DNA from: Sphingopyxis indica
GTDB taxonomy: Bacteria > Pseudomonadota > Alphaproteobacteria > Sphingomonadales > Sphingomonadaceae
Assembly (NCBI RefSeq): GCF_900188185.1
Contig: NZ_FZPA01000008.1
Coordinates: 62,001 to 126,000, forward strand
Reading direction: 5' to 3'
DNA: 64,000 nt
Part shown: in pieces, positions 41,673 through 50,450 of the stretch
How the letters are laid out: the number at the start of each line of letters is the position of its first letter
Position numbering within the stretch: the stretch's first letter is position 1
Made by a program: the position numbers and the translations under genes
The notes under the pieces: generated by a model
Told to the model about the DNA's origin: nothing
What the model saw: the letters and a program-made list of their open reading frames with translations, nothing else
Database searches by the model: none

Positions 41673-42404
41673 CTAGCGGGACGGTTGCGTGGCAGCGTCG
41701 AGGTTCGCCATCCGCAGATCGTCAAAGCGGGTGACGCTGTCCGCCTTGGTCCACACGCCAACCCTGCCCGCGCCGGTGAAGGTCCGATCTTCAACCTCGA
41801 ACAGCTTGCGCTCGCCGAGATAGACCTCGAACAGCGGCCCGCGGGCCGTGACGCGCAATTCGCCCCACCCCTGATCGGGCACATCGGCCTTGACGCCGTA
41901 GCCGCTGCCCGCGCCTTTGACGGGCAGATCGCTGCGCTTGCCGTTCTCCACCTTGTAGAGCACGACATTGTCCTCGAGCGCATTGGCCCGCACGACATAG
42001 TAGTTGTTGGCATCGCGGTAGCGCCAGACGAGCCCCGCTGCCTGGTCGACCCGTCCCGACACCGGCTGAAAGCGCACGCTCAGGTCGACATCGGCCGCCT
42101 GAAAGTCATTGTAGACCAGCACCGGAAAGCGCGAATTGGTGCGGTCGGCGTCCGTCTGCACTACGGCATTCGTGCCCGAAGGAGCGCCTACGACACGCTC
42201 GACCCGCCAAGCGCCGGGCCGCCCCTTGTTGACGGCCGACGAGAAACCGGAGGGGGCCGCCCCGGTCGCCTCGGCCTCGAAGTCGATCGTGAGGGCATCG
42301 GCCGGCATGGGCTGACCGGGCTCCATCGCGTTCAGGGGCGGCGGTGCTGCGGCTTCCTTGCAACCGAGGAGCGCGAGCGCGAGCAGTGCAGAGTGAATTT
42401 TCAC
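41673..42404 (-). CDS. lipoprotein with lectin-like (LamG/DUF1080-type) domain
   Basis: This 243-residue protein starts at the GTG at 42404, 8 bases after AAGGAG. The signal VKIHSALLALALLGC has a lipobox. The body is strand-rich: TIDFEAEATGAAPSGF, GAWRVERVVGA, PVLVYNDFQAADVDLSVRFQPVSG, AAGLVWRYRDANNYYVVRANALEDNVVLYKV and a closing GRVGVWTKADSVTRFDDLRM, which is the concanavalin-A-like sandwich of glycoside-binding or DUF1080 proteins. It lies 10 bases upstream of the binding-protein gene, so it belongs to the same transcript. The ligand is unknown; it is repeatedly seen beside chromate and metal loci, as I recall. Confidence 0.65.
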   Translation of the reverse strand: MKIHSALLALALLGCKEAAAPPPLNAMEPGQPMPADALTIDFEAEATGAAPSGFSSAVNKGRPGAWRVERVVGAPSGTNAVVQTDADRTNSRFPVLVYNDFQAADVDLSVRFQPVSGRVDQAAGLVWRYRDANNYYVVRANALEDNVVLYKVENGKRSDLPVKGAGSGYGVKADVPDQGWGELRVTARGPLFEVYLGERKLFEVEDRTFTGAGRVGVWTKADSVTRFDDLRMANLDAATQPSR

Positions 42405-42495
42405 ATGACCTCTCCTTAACGGGCAAAACACTCGGACTCTTGATCCGGCAAACGACAAACCGCACAATGCGCCGACGCGAGCGGCCAGTGCCGTC

Positions 42496-42951
42496 CTATT
42501 TCGTCGGCGGCCAATTGTGCGTCTCGCCCTGGCCCGAACGGCACCAGGCGTAGAGCGCATCATACATCGTCATGCCGTGGCGAAGCATCTCGTGGTCGTC
42601 GGGAAAGATCGCCGACAAGCCCAGCGAGATTGCGAACAGGCCGCTCGACTGGGGCGTCAGATCGAGATGTGACGTGTCGGCGCCCCGCACGATTGTCGCG
42701 AGCTGCTGGAGCGCGGGGTCCTCGCCCAGGCCATATCTGTCGAGAAACGCATCGAAGCTGCACTTCTCGCCGACGTGGCTGAACTCTGCACCGGGTATGT
42801 CATAGGCAATCGCGCCTTCGCGCTCGGCGACTTCGAAGACCTGATCGGCCGGCACATAGAGGAATTCCGGCGCGTCGTCGATGAACCGTGTGATCAGCCA
42901 CGGACAGGCGATGCGGTCGATCTTGGGACGCTCGCGGGTGACCCATTTCAT
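42496..42951 (-). CDS. ChrB C-terminal-domain protein
   Basis: The protein has 151 residues from the ATG at 42951. MKWVTRERPKIDRIACPWLITRFIDDAPEFLYVPADQVFEVAEREG followed by AEFSHVGEKCSFDAFL aligns with the C-terminal half of ChrB (compare DRIACGWLIRRFIDPEVSFKFV and AEFTHEEDRCSFETLV in the gene at 45135). It lacks the N-terminal DNA-binding half, so it may be a stand-alone sensor or enzyme of the chromate response. The conserved His and Cys suggest metal or chromate contact. It lies between the superoxide dismutase and the lipoprotein gene. Confidence 0.8.
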   Translation of the reverse strand: MKWVTRERPKIDRIACPWLITRFIDDAPEFLYVPADQVFEVAEREGAIAYDIPGAEFSHVGEKCSFDAFLDRYGLGEDPALQQLATIVRGADTSHLDLTPQSSGLFAISLGLSAIFPDDHEMLRHGMTMYDALYAWCRSGQGETHNWPPTK

Positions 42952-42985
42952 GGCGGACCTCCTCTCTTTCGGGAACCCGATCGGC

Positions 42986-43720
42986 TCAGGTGGCGGCGAG
43001 CCGGAGCGCTTGTGTGTAGCGCTGCTCGACCGTCTCCCAGTCGATATTGCGGAAGAAGGCATCCACATATTTCGCGGCGGCGGTGCCGTAATCCATGTGA
43101 AAGCTGTGCTCGTACATATCGAGCGCGAGCAGCGGCACGCCGGCGATCGCGCCGTGCATGTGATCCCACGCCCAGTGATTGTGCAGCGAGCGGGTGTGGA
43201 GATTGTAGACGAGCACGCACCAGCCCGAGCCGCCGGCAAGGCTCATGCCGGTGCGGCGGAAATCGGTCTCCCAACGGTCGAACGAGCCGAACGCCGCGCT
43301 CAGCGCGTCGCGAATCGAGCCGGCCGCCTGGCCATTGCCGCCGAGCCCGTCGAAATAGATCTCGTGGAGCACGACCGAGCCGGTGCGGTGCAGCTCTTCG
43401 CGCTTGAGGCCGCCATAGACGACCGGCGGCAGGTCCGGGTCGGCGAGCGCCGCGGCAAGCCGGGTCTCGATCATGTTCAGCGCGCGAACCGAGCCGGTAT
43501 AGTTGTTCTCGTGATGCGACCGGATCAACCGCTCGGACAGGCCGACCAGCTTGGCGGGATCGAACTTGAGCGGGCGGACCTGATGGTTGCCGGCAAAGGC
43601 GGGGACGGGCGCCGGCGCGGCGGCCGGCGTTTGCGCGGATGCTTCATTATTGATGGTCATGGCGGCGGCTCCGATGCCGAGGGTTGCGATTGCGCTGCGT
43701 CGGGAAAGATCAGTCGTCAT
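42986..43720 (-). CDS. superoxide dismutase (Fe/Mn family) with Tat signal
   Basis: The protein has 244 residues. MTTDLSRRSAIATLGIGAAAMT carries a twin-arginine signal, so it is probably folded in the cytoplasm with its metal and exported. The metal ligands are visible: His in RLIRSHHENNYTGS, His in VVLHEIYFDG, then Asp and His in LALDMYEHSFHMDYG. The family detoxifies superoxide. In chromate operons (chrC) a superoxide dismutase removes radicals formed when Cr(VI) is reduced. It is the third gene of the chr operon, 11 bases after chrA. Confidence 0.85.
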   Translation of the reverse strand: MTTDLSRRSAIATLGIGAAAMTINNEASAQTPAAAPAPVPAFAGNHQVRPLKFDPAKLVGLSERLIRSHHENNYTGSVRALNMIETRLAAALADPDLPPVVYGGLKREELHRTGSVVLHEIYFDGLGGNGQAAGSIRDALSAAFGSFDRWETDFRRTGMSLAGGSGWCVLVYNLHTRSLHNHWAWDHMHGAIAGVPLLALDMYEHSFHMDYGTAAAKYVDAFFRNIDWETVEQRYTQALRLAAT

Positions 43721-43731
43721 GCTTCACTCCT

Positions 43732-45138
43732 TCAGATGATCAGCACATAGGCGGCGCCCAGGACCGAGCAGACGCCGAGCACCGGCAGCACGCCCGCCCT
43801 GAACCGGAACACGGCGATGATTGCGCCCCCGGCGAGCAGTAGCGCCGGCCAGTTGACGGTCCTCAGCACCGGCACGTCGATCGTGCCGGCGGCGAACGGG
43901 ATCTCCCGCACTTGCCCGAACAGAGTGTGGATGGCGAACCAGACCGCGAGATTGAGGATCACGCCGACCACCGCGGCGGTGATCGCGGCGAGCGCGGCCG
44001 ACAGCGCGCGGTTGCCGCGCAGCCGCTCGACGAACGGCGCGCCGGCGAAGATCCACAGGAAGCAGGGGACGAAGGTGACCCAAGTCGTCAGGATCGCGCC
44101 CAGCGTCGCGGCGACGAGCGGTGACAGCCCGGTCGCCTCACGAAACGCGGCGAGGAAGCCGACGAACTGAGTCACCATGATCAGCGGCCCGGGCGTGGTC
44201 TCGGCCATGCCGAGCCCGTCGAGCATCTCGCCGGGCTGGAGCCAACCATAGGTTTCGACCGCCTCCTGCGCGACATAGGCGAGCACGGCATAGGCGCCGC
44301 CGAAGGTCACCACCGCCATCTGGCTGAAGAAGGTGGCGATACGACTGAACACGTCGTCCGGGCCGAGCGCGAACAGCAGGGCCGCCACGGGGCCGAGCCA
44401 GAGCAGCAGCAGCAAGCCTGAAATGCGCAGCGACCAGGAGAGGTTCGGCCGCGCATGATCGGGCAGGCCCTCGCCGAGCGCCGTGTCGCGATCGTGCACC
44501 ACCTCGCCCTTGGCGGCGCCGTGCCCGCCGCCGCCCTTGAACGCGGGATGGCCGGCGCGGCCGCCGAAGAAACCGATCAGCGCCGCCGTGAGGACGATCA
44601 GCGGGAACGGTGCGTCGAGCAGGAAGATCGCGAGGAATGCCAGCGCCGCCAATCCGCGCATGACGTTGTTCTTGAGCGCACGCGAGCCGACCCGAACCAC
44701 CGCCTGCAACACCACCGCGAGCACTGCCGCCTTCAGGCCGAAGAACAGTCCCTCGACCAGCGGCACCTGGCCGAGCAGGACGTAGACATAGCTAAGGCCC
44801 AGGATCGCGAGGAAGCCGGGCAGCACGAACAGCGCGCCGGCGACCAGCCCGCCCTTGGTCTTGTGGAGCAGCCAGCCGATATAGACCGCGAGCTGCTGCG
44901 CCTCGGGGCCGGGAAGCAACATGCAGTAGTTGAGCGCGTGCAGGAACCGCTCCTCGCCGATCCACTTCTTCTCGTCGACGAGGATGCGGTGCATCACCGC
45001 GATCTGGCCGGCCGGGCCGCCGAAGGAGAGGGCGGCGATCCGCGCCCACACCTTCACCGCCTCGCCGAACGGGATGCCGTGGTTCTTCGGCTGCGCTGCC
45101 GGTTCGATGCTCGTCTGGAGCGGTAGGGCGTCGGTCAT
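43732..45138 (-). CDS. chrA: chromate efflux transporter ChrA
   Basis: This 468-residue protein has two homologous halves. Each opens with a long loop and then membrane helices; the first contains FGGPAGQIAVMHRILVDEKKWIGEERFLHALNYCMLLPGPEAQQLAVYIG and the second FGGAYAVLAYVAQEAVETYGWLQPGEMLDGLGMAETTPGPLIMVTQFVGF. The FGG...GP signature pairs and PGPEAQQ/TPGPL motifs are the CHR-family hallmark. It exports chromate in exchange for or with protons. It overlaps chrB by 4 bases. Confidence 0.95.
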   Translation of the reverse strand: MTDALPLQTSIEPAAQPKNHGIPFGEAVKVWARIAALSFGGPAGQIAVMHRILVDEKKWIGEERFLHALNYCMLLPGPEAQQLAVYIGWLLHKTKGGLVAGALFVLPGFLAILGLSYVYVLLGQVPLVEGLFFGLKAAVLAVVLQAVVRVGSRALKNNVMRGLAALAFLAIFLLDAPFPLIVLTAALIGFFGGRAGHPAFKGGGGHGAAKGEVVHDRDTALGEGLPDHARPNLSWSLRISGLLLLLWLGPVAALLFALGPDDVFSRIATFFSQMAVVTFGGAYAVLAYVAQEAVETYGWLQPGEMLDGLGMAETTPGPLIMVTQFVGFLAAFREATGLSPLVAATLGAILTTWVTFVPCFLWIFAGAPFVERLRGNRALSAALAAITAAVVGVILNLAVWFAIHTLFGQVREIPFAAGTIDVPVLRTVNWPALLLAGGAIIAVFRFRAGVLPVLGVCSVLGAAYVLII

Positions 45139-46088
45139 CTTGGCGCCTTTCGGTTGCTGAAATAGGCGTGGAACTGGTCGAGCGCGTCGCTGCCGCGCGC
45201 GATCCGTTCGAGATCGTCCTCGCTCGACGCGCAGATGCCATTGAGCATTGCGCCCAATCCGGGTGCCTCGGGCCGGTCGAACTTGCCGTCGGCAATGTCG
45301 AGCTCGTGGATCAGCTCGCCGATCGCGGTCAGTGCCGGATCATCGAGGCCGGCGCGCAGCACCAGCGTCTCGAAGCTGCAGCGATCCTCCTCATGGGTGA
45401 ACTCGGCATCGGCCATGTCGAACCTGAGCTCGCCAGACTCGGGCATATAGCCCTTGCCGCCGACGAACTTGAAGCTCACCTCGGGATCGATGAAACGGCG
45501 GATCAGCCATCCGCAAGCGATACGGTCGACATGGACGCCGCGCCGCGTGACCCAGACACGGTTCGTAAGGTCGGCGGGCGAAAGCGGTATCGGCTCGCCT
45601 GCACGCCCGATATCGGGATGGGCATAGCGCTTCTCGTCCAGCTCGCGCAGCGCCGCCTCGGCGCCCTGCCGACCATGCGCGCCGAAGAAGTCGAGCCGGA
45701 CGATCTCGGCGAGCCGCCGCTGGAGCTTGGCGATTTCGGTGCCGGAAGGTGGCCCAGTGTCGAGCAGGTGGCGGGCGGCCTGTGCCAGCTCGGCATAGTC
45801 CGCGTCGCGCGCCGCATCGAACAGGCTGCGTAGCTCGGCATCGCTCTGACCCTCGATCATCTGCGCGTCGATCAGCACCGCCTCGCCGCCGCTCGATGTG
45901 ATTTCGGCCAACAGCTCATGGAAGGCGGCTTCGGCACCCTCGCGACGCGGCAGCACATGAACCGCGTTCTTGAGCGGCACCGCGCCGATCGCCTGCAGGC
46001 GGCGCCAGATCTTCACGCGCAGATAAGGCGGCTTTGCCGGAAGCTGGTGCAGCAAGGCCAGCCAATGTTCGGAGTCGGCTGAATTCAT
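45135..46088 (-). CDS. chrB: chromate-sensing regulator ChrB
   Basis: This full-length protein has 317 residues. The N-terminal half (WLALLHQLPAKPPYLRVKIWRRLQAIGAVPLKNAVHVLP, ~7-50) is the ChrB-type winged-helix-like region. The C-terminal half is HVDRIACGWLIRRFIDPEVSFKFVGG and FTHEEDRCSFETLVLRAGLDD, shared with the gene at 42496. ChrB proteins in Ochrobactrum-type chrBACF operons act as chromate-responsive repressors of chrA. A palindrome sits 8 bases upstream of the start codon. It is the first gene of a leftward operon, chrB-chrA-SOD-chrB(C). Confidence 0.9.
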   Translation of the reverse strand: MNSADSEHWLALLHQLPAKPPYLRVKIWRRLQAIGAVPLKNAVHVLPRREGAEAAFHELLAEITSSGGEAVLIDAQMIEGQSDAELRSLFDAARDADYAELAQAARHLLDTGPPSGTEIAKLQRRLAEIVRLDFFGAHGRQGAEAALRELDEKRYAHPDIGRAGEPIPLSPADLTNRVWVTRRGVHVDRIACGWLIRRFIDPEVSFKFVGGKGYMPESGELRFDMADAEFTHEEDRCSFETLVLRAGLDDPALTAIGELIHELDIADGKFDRPEAPGLGAMLNGICASSEDDLERIARGSDALDQFHAYFSNRKAPR

Positions 46089-46095
46089 TATAGCG

Positions 46096-46113
46096 CATGT
46101 GTATCATCACATG
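46096..46113. promoter_or_regulatory. palindromic operator upstream of chrB
   Basis: CATGTG (46096-46101), spacer TATCAT, CACATG (46108-46113) is a perfect 6-bp inverted repeat 8 bases from the chrB ATG. The location fits binding by ChrB to repress the operon until chromate is present. AT-rich DNA follows (AATTTTGGAACATATATATC). Confidence 0.6.
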
Positions 46114-46379
46114 TAGAATTTTGGAACATATATATCTTCATCTACAGCCATCCCCAATCATCCCGTCAAATTTCCTCGAGTCTGCTCAGCTGTTCCATGC
46201 CCGGCGCCTCGCACAGAGTTCTATCGGATTGCACAAAGATCACCGCAGCCTACGCCATTTCCTGTATTACTTCGCCAGCCTGCTACGATCGCAAATCCTT
46301 GTTGAATCCGCACTTTTTCTGCGTCTCTTAATCATCCCCGTCGCGCGGACATTCCTGATCCGCGCCGGAAGCGGGGATC

Positions 46380-47366
46380 ATGATGGCATCGAACTGGACC
46401 GATACAGAAGCGAGATCGCGTGGTGCGCGGATGCTGCGCACCGCGATCGGACCGATGGTCGGACACTGGCTGACCGATCCCCTGGTCGTCGAAGTCATGC
46501 TCAACCCGGACGGCTGCCTGTGGGTGGACCGGCTGGGCACCGGCCTTGCCGATACCGGAAGGCGGTTGGCCCCTGCGGACGCGGAACGGATCATCCGTCT
46601 CGTTGCCCATCATGTCGGCGTCGAGGTTCATGCCCGCAGTCCCCGTGTCTCGGCCGAACTGCCGGAAACCGGCGAGCGCTTCGAAGGATTGTTGCCGCCG
46701 GTCGTGACCGCGCCGACCTTTGCCATTCGCAAGCCAGCCGTCGCGGTGTTTACGCTGGCAGACTATGTGGCCGCAGGCATTATGTCTCAGCCCCAGGCCG
46801 ACGCGCTGCGCACTGGCGTCACGGATCGGCTGAACATCCTCGTCGCCGGCGGAACCGGCACGGGCAAAACGACGCTCACCAACGCGCTTCTGGCCGAAGT
46901 GGCAAAGACCAACGATCGCGTCGTGCTGATCGAGGACACACGCGAGCTGCAATGCGCCGCGCCGAACCTTGTCGCCATGCGGACGAAAGACGGCGTCGCG
47001 TCGCTCTCCGATCTCGTTCGCTCCTCGCTCCGCCTGCGCCCTGATCGCATCCCCATCGGCGAGGTGCGCGGGGCCGAGGCGCTCGATCTCCTCAAAGCCT
47101 GGGGCACCGGCCATCCCGGCGGCATCGGCACGATCCACGCCGGGACCGCGCTGGGTGCGCTGCGCCGGATGGAGCAGCTCATCCAGGAAGCAGTAGTGAC
47201 CGTGCCGCGCGCGCTCATCGCCGAGACCATCAACCTCGTCGCCGTGCTGGTCCGCGACGGCCATGGCCGCCGCCTCGCCGAACTGGCCCGTGTCGACGGA
47301 CTCGACCCCGCCTCGGGCGACTACCGCCTCATTGCCCACTCAGCCCCCCAAGGAGAAATCCGATGA
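46380..47366 (+). CDS. trbB: conjugation ATPase TrbB
   Basis: This 328-residue VirB11-type hexameric ATPase shows Walker [18 protein letters not shown] (~160), the Asp box [16 protein letters not shown], Walker B-like [24 protein letters not shown] and the His box [20 protein letters not shown]. It powers assembly of the Trb mating channel at the inner membrane. Start: the first of two ATGs (46380, 46383). It leads the trb operon. The DNA upstream belongs to the inserted chromate cargo, so its promoter must lie in the ~290 bases after chrB or come from within the cargo. Confidence 0.92.
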   Translation: MMASNWTDTEARSRGARMLRTAIGPMVGHWLTDPLVVEVMLNPDGCLWVDRLGTGLADTGRRLAPADAERIIRLVAHHVGVEVHARSPRVSAELPETGERFEGLLPPVVTAPTFAIRKPAVAVFTLADYVAAGIMSQPQADALRTGVTDRLNILVAGGTGTGKTTLTNALLAEVAKTNDRVVLIEDTRELQCAAPNLVAMRTKDGVASLSDLVRSSLRLRPDRIPIGEVRGAEALDLLKAWGTGHPGGIGTIHAGTALGALRRMEQLIQEAVVTVPRALIAETINLVAVLVRDGHGRRLAELARVDGLDPASGDYRLIAHSAPQGEIR

Positions 47367-47695
47367 CCCATGCCGTCCGGCGCGGCGCCCGTCGCGCCGC
47401 GTTCGCCGCATCTGCAATCTTCGTCACGCTGATGACAGCCGGTCCGGCCCATGCCGGCGGCTCGTCGATGCCCTGGGAAGCGCCGCTGCAATCGATCCTC
47501 GAATCGATCGAAGGCCCTGTGGCCAAGATCGTCGCGGTGATCATCATCATCGTCACGGGCCTTAGCCTCGCCTTCGGCGACACCTCGGGCGGGTTCCGGC
47601 GGCTGATCCAGATCGTGTTCGGCCTGTCGATCGCCTTTGCCGCCAGCTCCTTCTTCCTCAGCTTCTTCAGCTTCGGCGGCGGGGCGCTGGTGTGA
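47363..47695 (+). CDS. trbC: pilin subunit TrbC
   Basis: The protein has 110 residues and its ATG overlaps the trbB stop. The signal-like N-terminus (FAASAIFVTLMTAGPAHA) is followed by GSSMPWEAPLQSILESIEGPVAKIVAVIIIIVTGLSLAFGD and a second hydrophobic segment (LIQIVFGLSIAFAASSFFLSFFSFGGGALV). This is the VirB2/TrbC prepilin, with two membrane helices. TraF, encoded at 30462, would process it in the RP4-type pathway. Length and hydrophobicity are typical. Confidence 0.9.
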   Translation: MTHAVRRGARRAAFAASAIFVTLMTAGPAHAGGSSMPWEAPLQSILESIEGPVAKIVAVIIIIVTGLSLAFGDTSGGFRRLIQIVFGLSIAFAASSFFLSFFSFGGGALV

Positions 47696-47964
47696 TGAAC
47701 GGCGCGGACGACATTCCGGGCTATTACGCGCCGGTCCACCGCGCACTCTGCGAGCCCATCCTGCTCGGCGGCGCGCCGCGCAGCCTGGCCATCGTCAACG
47801 GTACGCTCGCCGGGGCCATCGGCCTGGGGCTCCGGCTCTGGATTGCCGGTCTCGCGCTCTGGGCGATCGGCCATGCACTGTCGGTCTGGGCCGCGCGGCG
47901 CGATCCGCAGTTCGTCGATGTCGCCCGCCGCCACCTCAAATATCCCGTCTGGATGCGGCCATGA
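47695..47964 (+). CDS. trbD: mating-channel protein TrbD
   Basis: The protein has 89 residues; the ATG at 47695 shares its A with the trbC stop. IPGYYAPVHRALCEPILLGGAPRSLAIVNG is the TrbD/VirB3 signature, then one or two hydrophobic helices (AIGLGLRLWIAGLALWAIGHALSVW) and the conserved tail DPQFVDVARRHLKYPVWM. VirB3-like subunit at the inner membrane that works with the TrbE ATPase. It overlaps trbE by 4 bases. Confidence 0.9.
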   Translation: MNGADDIPGYYAPVHRALCEPILLGGAPRSLAIVNGTLAGAIGLGLRLWIAGLALWAIGHALSVWAARRDPQFVDVARRHLKYPVWMRP

Positions 47965-50450
47965 TGAACCTTGCCGAATACCGCTCCAAGGCCGCTTGCC
48001 TTGCCGATTTCCTGCCTTGGGTCGCACTGGTCGCACCGGGCGTGGTGCTGAACAAGGACGGATCGTTCCAGCGCACGGCGCGCTTTCGCGGCCCCGATCT
48101 CGACAGCGCCACGCCCGCCGAACTGGTCTCGGTGACCGCGCGTCTCAATAACGCGCTGCGGCGTCTCGGCTCCGGCTGGGCCGTGTTCGTGGAAGCACAG
48201 CGCGTTCCCGCGCTGGACTATCCGGAAAGTGCCTTTCCCGATCCGGTCTCGGCACTCGTCGATATGGAGCGCGGCGAGCAGTTCCGGGAAGCGGGCAGCC
48301 ATTTCGAGAGCTTCTATTATCTGACCCTTCTCTGGATGCCGCCCGCCGAGGAGGCCGCGCGCGCGGAAAACTGGCTCTACGAAGGCCGTTCGGGCAGCGG
48401 CGTCGATCCGCATGAGCAGCTGGCGGGCTTCATCGACCGGACGAACCGCGTGCTCCACCTGGTCGAAGGCTTCATGCCCGAGGTGCGCTGGCTCGATGAC
48501 GTCGACACGCTGACCTACCTCCATTCATGCGTATCGACCAAGCGCCAGCGCGTGCGGGTGCCCGAAACGCCTTGCTATCTCGATGCGCTGCTCACCGATG
48601 AGGCGCTGACCGGCGGGCTCGAGCCGAAGCTGGGCGAGCATCATCTGCGCGTGGCTACAGTCACCGGCTTTCCAACAGCGACCTTTCCCGGTCTGCTCGA
48701 CGAACTGAACCGGCTGGCCTTCCCTTATCGCTGGTCGACGCGCGCGATCATGCTCGACAAGACCGATTCCACCAAATTGCTGACCAGGATCCGGCGCCAG
48801 TGGTTCGCCAAGCGCAAGAGCGTCGCTGCGATTCTGAAAGAGGTGATGACCAATGAGGCGTCGGTGCTGACCGACACCGATGCGTCGAACAAGGCGGCAG
48901 ATGCAGACCTGGCGCTGCAGGAACTGGGCGCGGACCATTCGGGCATCGCCTATGTGACCGCAACCGTGACGGTGTGGGATCGCGATCCCGCATTGGCGGC
49001 CGAGAAGCTGCGGCTGGTCGAGAAGATCATCCAGGGCCGCGACTTCACCGCGACGATCGAGGGCATGAACGCAATCGAGGCCTGGCTGGGTTCGTTGCCC
49101 GGCCAGACTTACGCCAACGTTCGCCAGCCTCCGATCTCCACCCTCAATCTCGCCCACCTGATCCCCCTGTCAGCGGTGTGGGCGGGGGCGGAACGGGACG
49201 AGCATTTCGGTGACGCCCCCTTGCTTTATGGCAAGACCGAAGGCTCCACCCCGTTCCGTCTTTCGCTTCATGTCGGGGATGTCGGCCACATGCTGATTGT
49301 CGGGCCGACCGGGGCCGGGAAATCCGTCCTGCTGGCGCTGATGGCGATGCAGTTCCGCCGCTATGCCGACAATCAGATATTCGCCTTCGACTTCGGCGGC
49401 TCGATCCGGGCGGCAGCGATAGCTTGCGGCGGCGACTGGCAGGATCTCGGCGGCGCATTACATGACCGGGAAGGCGGGGATGGCGTGTGCCTGCAACCGC
49501 TCGCTCGGATCGACGATCCCGGAGAGCGTGCCTGGGCTGCGGAATGGCTCGCTGCCATCCTTGCCAGTGAAGGCGTCACGGTCGATCCCACCGCCAAGGA
49601 GCATCTGTGGACCGCGCTCGGCTCGCTCGCCTCGGCGCCGCCGTCCGAACGCACGCTCACTGGGCTGGCCGTGCTGCTGCAAAGCCAGGAGCTGAAGCAG
49701 GCGCTCGCGCCTTATTGCGTCGGCGGTCCCTGGGGGCGACTGCTTGATGCCGAGACCGAGCATCTCGGTGCGGCGAGTTTCCAGGCATTCGAGACCGAAG
49801 GGCTGGTCGGCGCGGCGTCGGCCGCCGCGGTGCTCGCCTATCTCTTCCACCGGATCGAAGGCCGGCTCGACGGGCGACCCACGCTCATCATCATCGACGA
49901 GGGTTGGCTGGTGCTCGATAGCCCCGCCTTTGCCGCGCAGCTTCGTGAATGGCTGAAGACCCTGCGCAAGAAGAATGCATCGGTCATCTTCGCGACCCAG
50001 AGCCTCGCCGACATCGAGACGTCGAGCATTGCGCCCGCCATCATCGAAAGCTGCCCGACGCGCATCTTCCTGCCGAATGAGCGCGCCGCCGAGCCGCAGA
50101 TCTCACGCATATATCAGCGGTTCGGGCTTAACGCCCGGCAGATCGAGATATTGAGCCGGGCAACGCCCAAGCGCGATTATTATTGCCAGTCGCGGCGCGG
50201 CAACCGGCTGTTCGAACTGGGCCTCGGCGAAGTCGCGCTGGCCTTCACCGCCGCATCGGCAAAGTCCGACCAGCTCCGCATCGGCGAGCTTGTCGCCAAG
50301 CATGGGACGCACGCTTTCGCCGCCCAATGGCTCAGGCATCGCGGCCTCGAATGGGCCGCCAGCCTGCTCCCCGAACCCGATCCGCTGACAGCACCCATCC
50401 CGAGCGACGAGCTCTTGCTGCCGCTCGATCCCGAGGAGTTACGCTCATGA
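47961..50450 (+). CDS. trbE: conjugation ATPase TrbE (VirB4-type)
   Basis: The protein has 829 residues; first of two ATGs at 47961. The N-terminal VirB4 domain (AEYRSKAACLADFLPWVALV, EYRSK being typical) is followed by Walker A MLIVGPTGAGKSVLLALMA (~450) and Walker B TLIIIDEGWLVLDSPAF (~640), and then FATQSLADIETSSIAPAIIESC and NERAAEPQISRIYQRFGLN. It extracts pilin from the membrane and energises the channel. Size is normal for the family. Confidence 0.93.
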   Translation: MMNLAEYRSKAACLADFLPWVALVAPGVVLNKDGSFQRTARFRGPDLDSATPAELVSVTARLNNALRRLGSGWAVFVEAQRVPALDYPESAFPDPVSALVDMERGEQFREAGSHFESFYYLTLLWMPPAEEAARAENWLYEGRSGSGVDPHEQLAGFIDRTNRVLHLVEGFMPEVRWLDDVDTLTYLHSCVSTKRQRVRVPETPCYLDALLTDEALTGGLEPKLGEHHLRVATVTGFPTATFPGLLDELNRLAFPYRWSTRAIMLDKTDSTKLLTRIRRQWFAKRKSVAAILKEVMTNEASVLTDTDASNKAADADLALQELGADHSGIAYVTATVTVWDRDPALAAEKLRLVEKIIQGRDFTATIEGMNAIEAWLGSLPGQTYANVRQPPISTLNLAHLIPLSAVWAGAERDEHFGDAPLLYGKTEGSTPFRLSLHVGDVGHMLIVGPTGAGKSVLLALMAMQFRRYADNQIFAFDFGGSIRAAAIACGGDWQDLGGALHDREGGDGVCLQPLARIDDPGERAWAAEWLAAILASEGVTVDPTAKEHLWTALGSLASAPPSERTLTGLAVLLQSQELKQALAPYCVGGPWGRLLDAETEHLGAASFQAFETEGLVGAASAAAVLAYLFHRIEGRLDGRPTLIIIDEGWLVLDSPAFAAQLREWLKTLRKKNASVIFATQSLADIETSSIAPAIIESCPTRIFLPNERAAEPQISRIYQRFGLNARQIEILSRATPKRDYYCQSRRGNRLFELGLGEVALAFTAASAKSDQLRIGELVAKHGTHAFAAQWLRHRGLEWAASLLPEPDPLTAPIPSDELLLPLDPEELRS

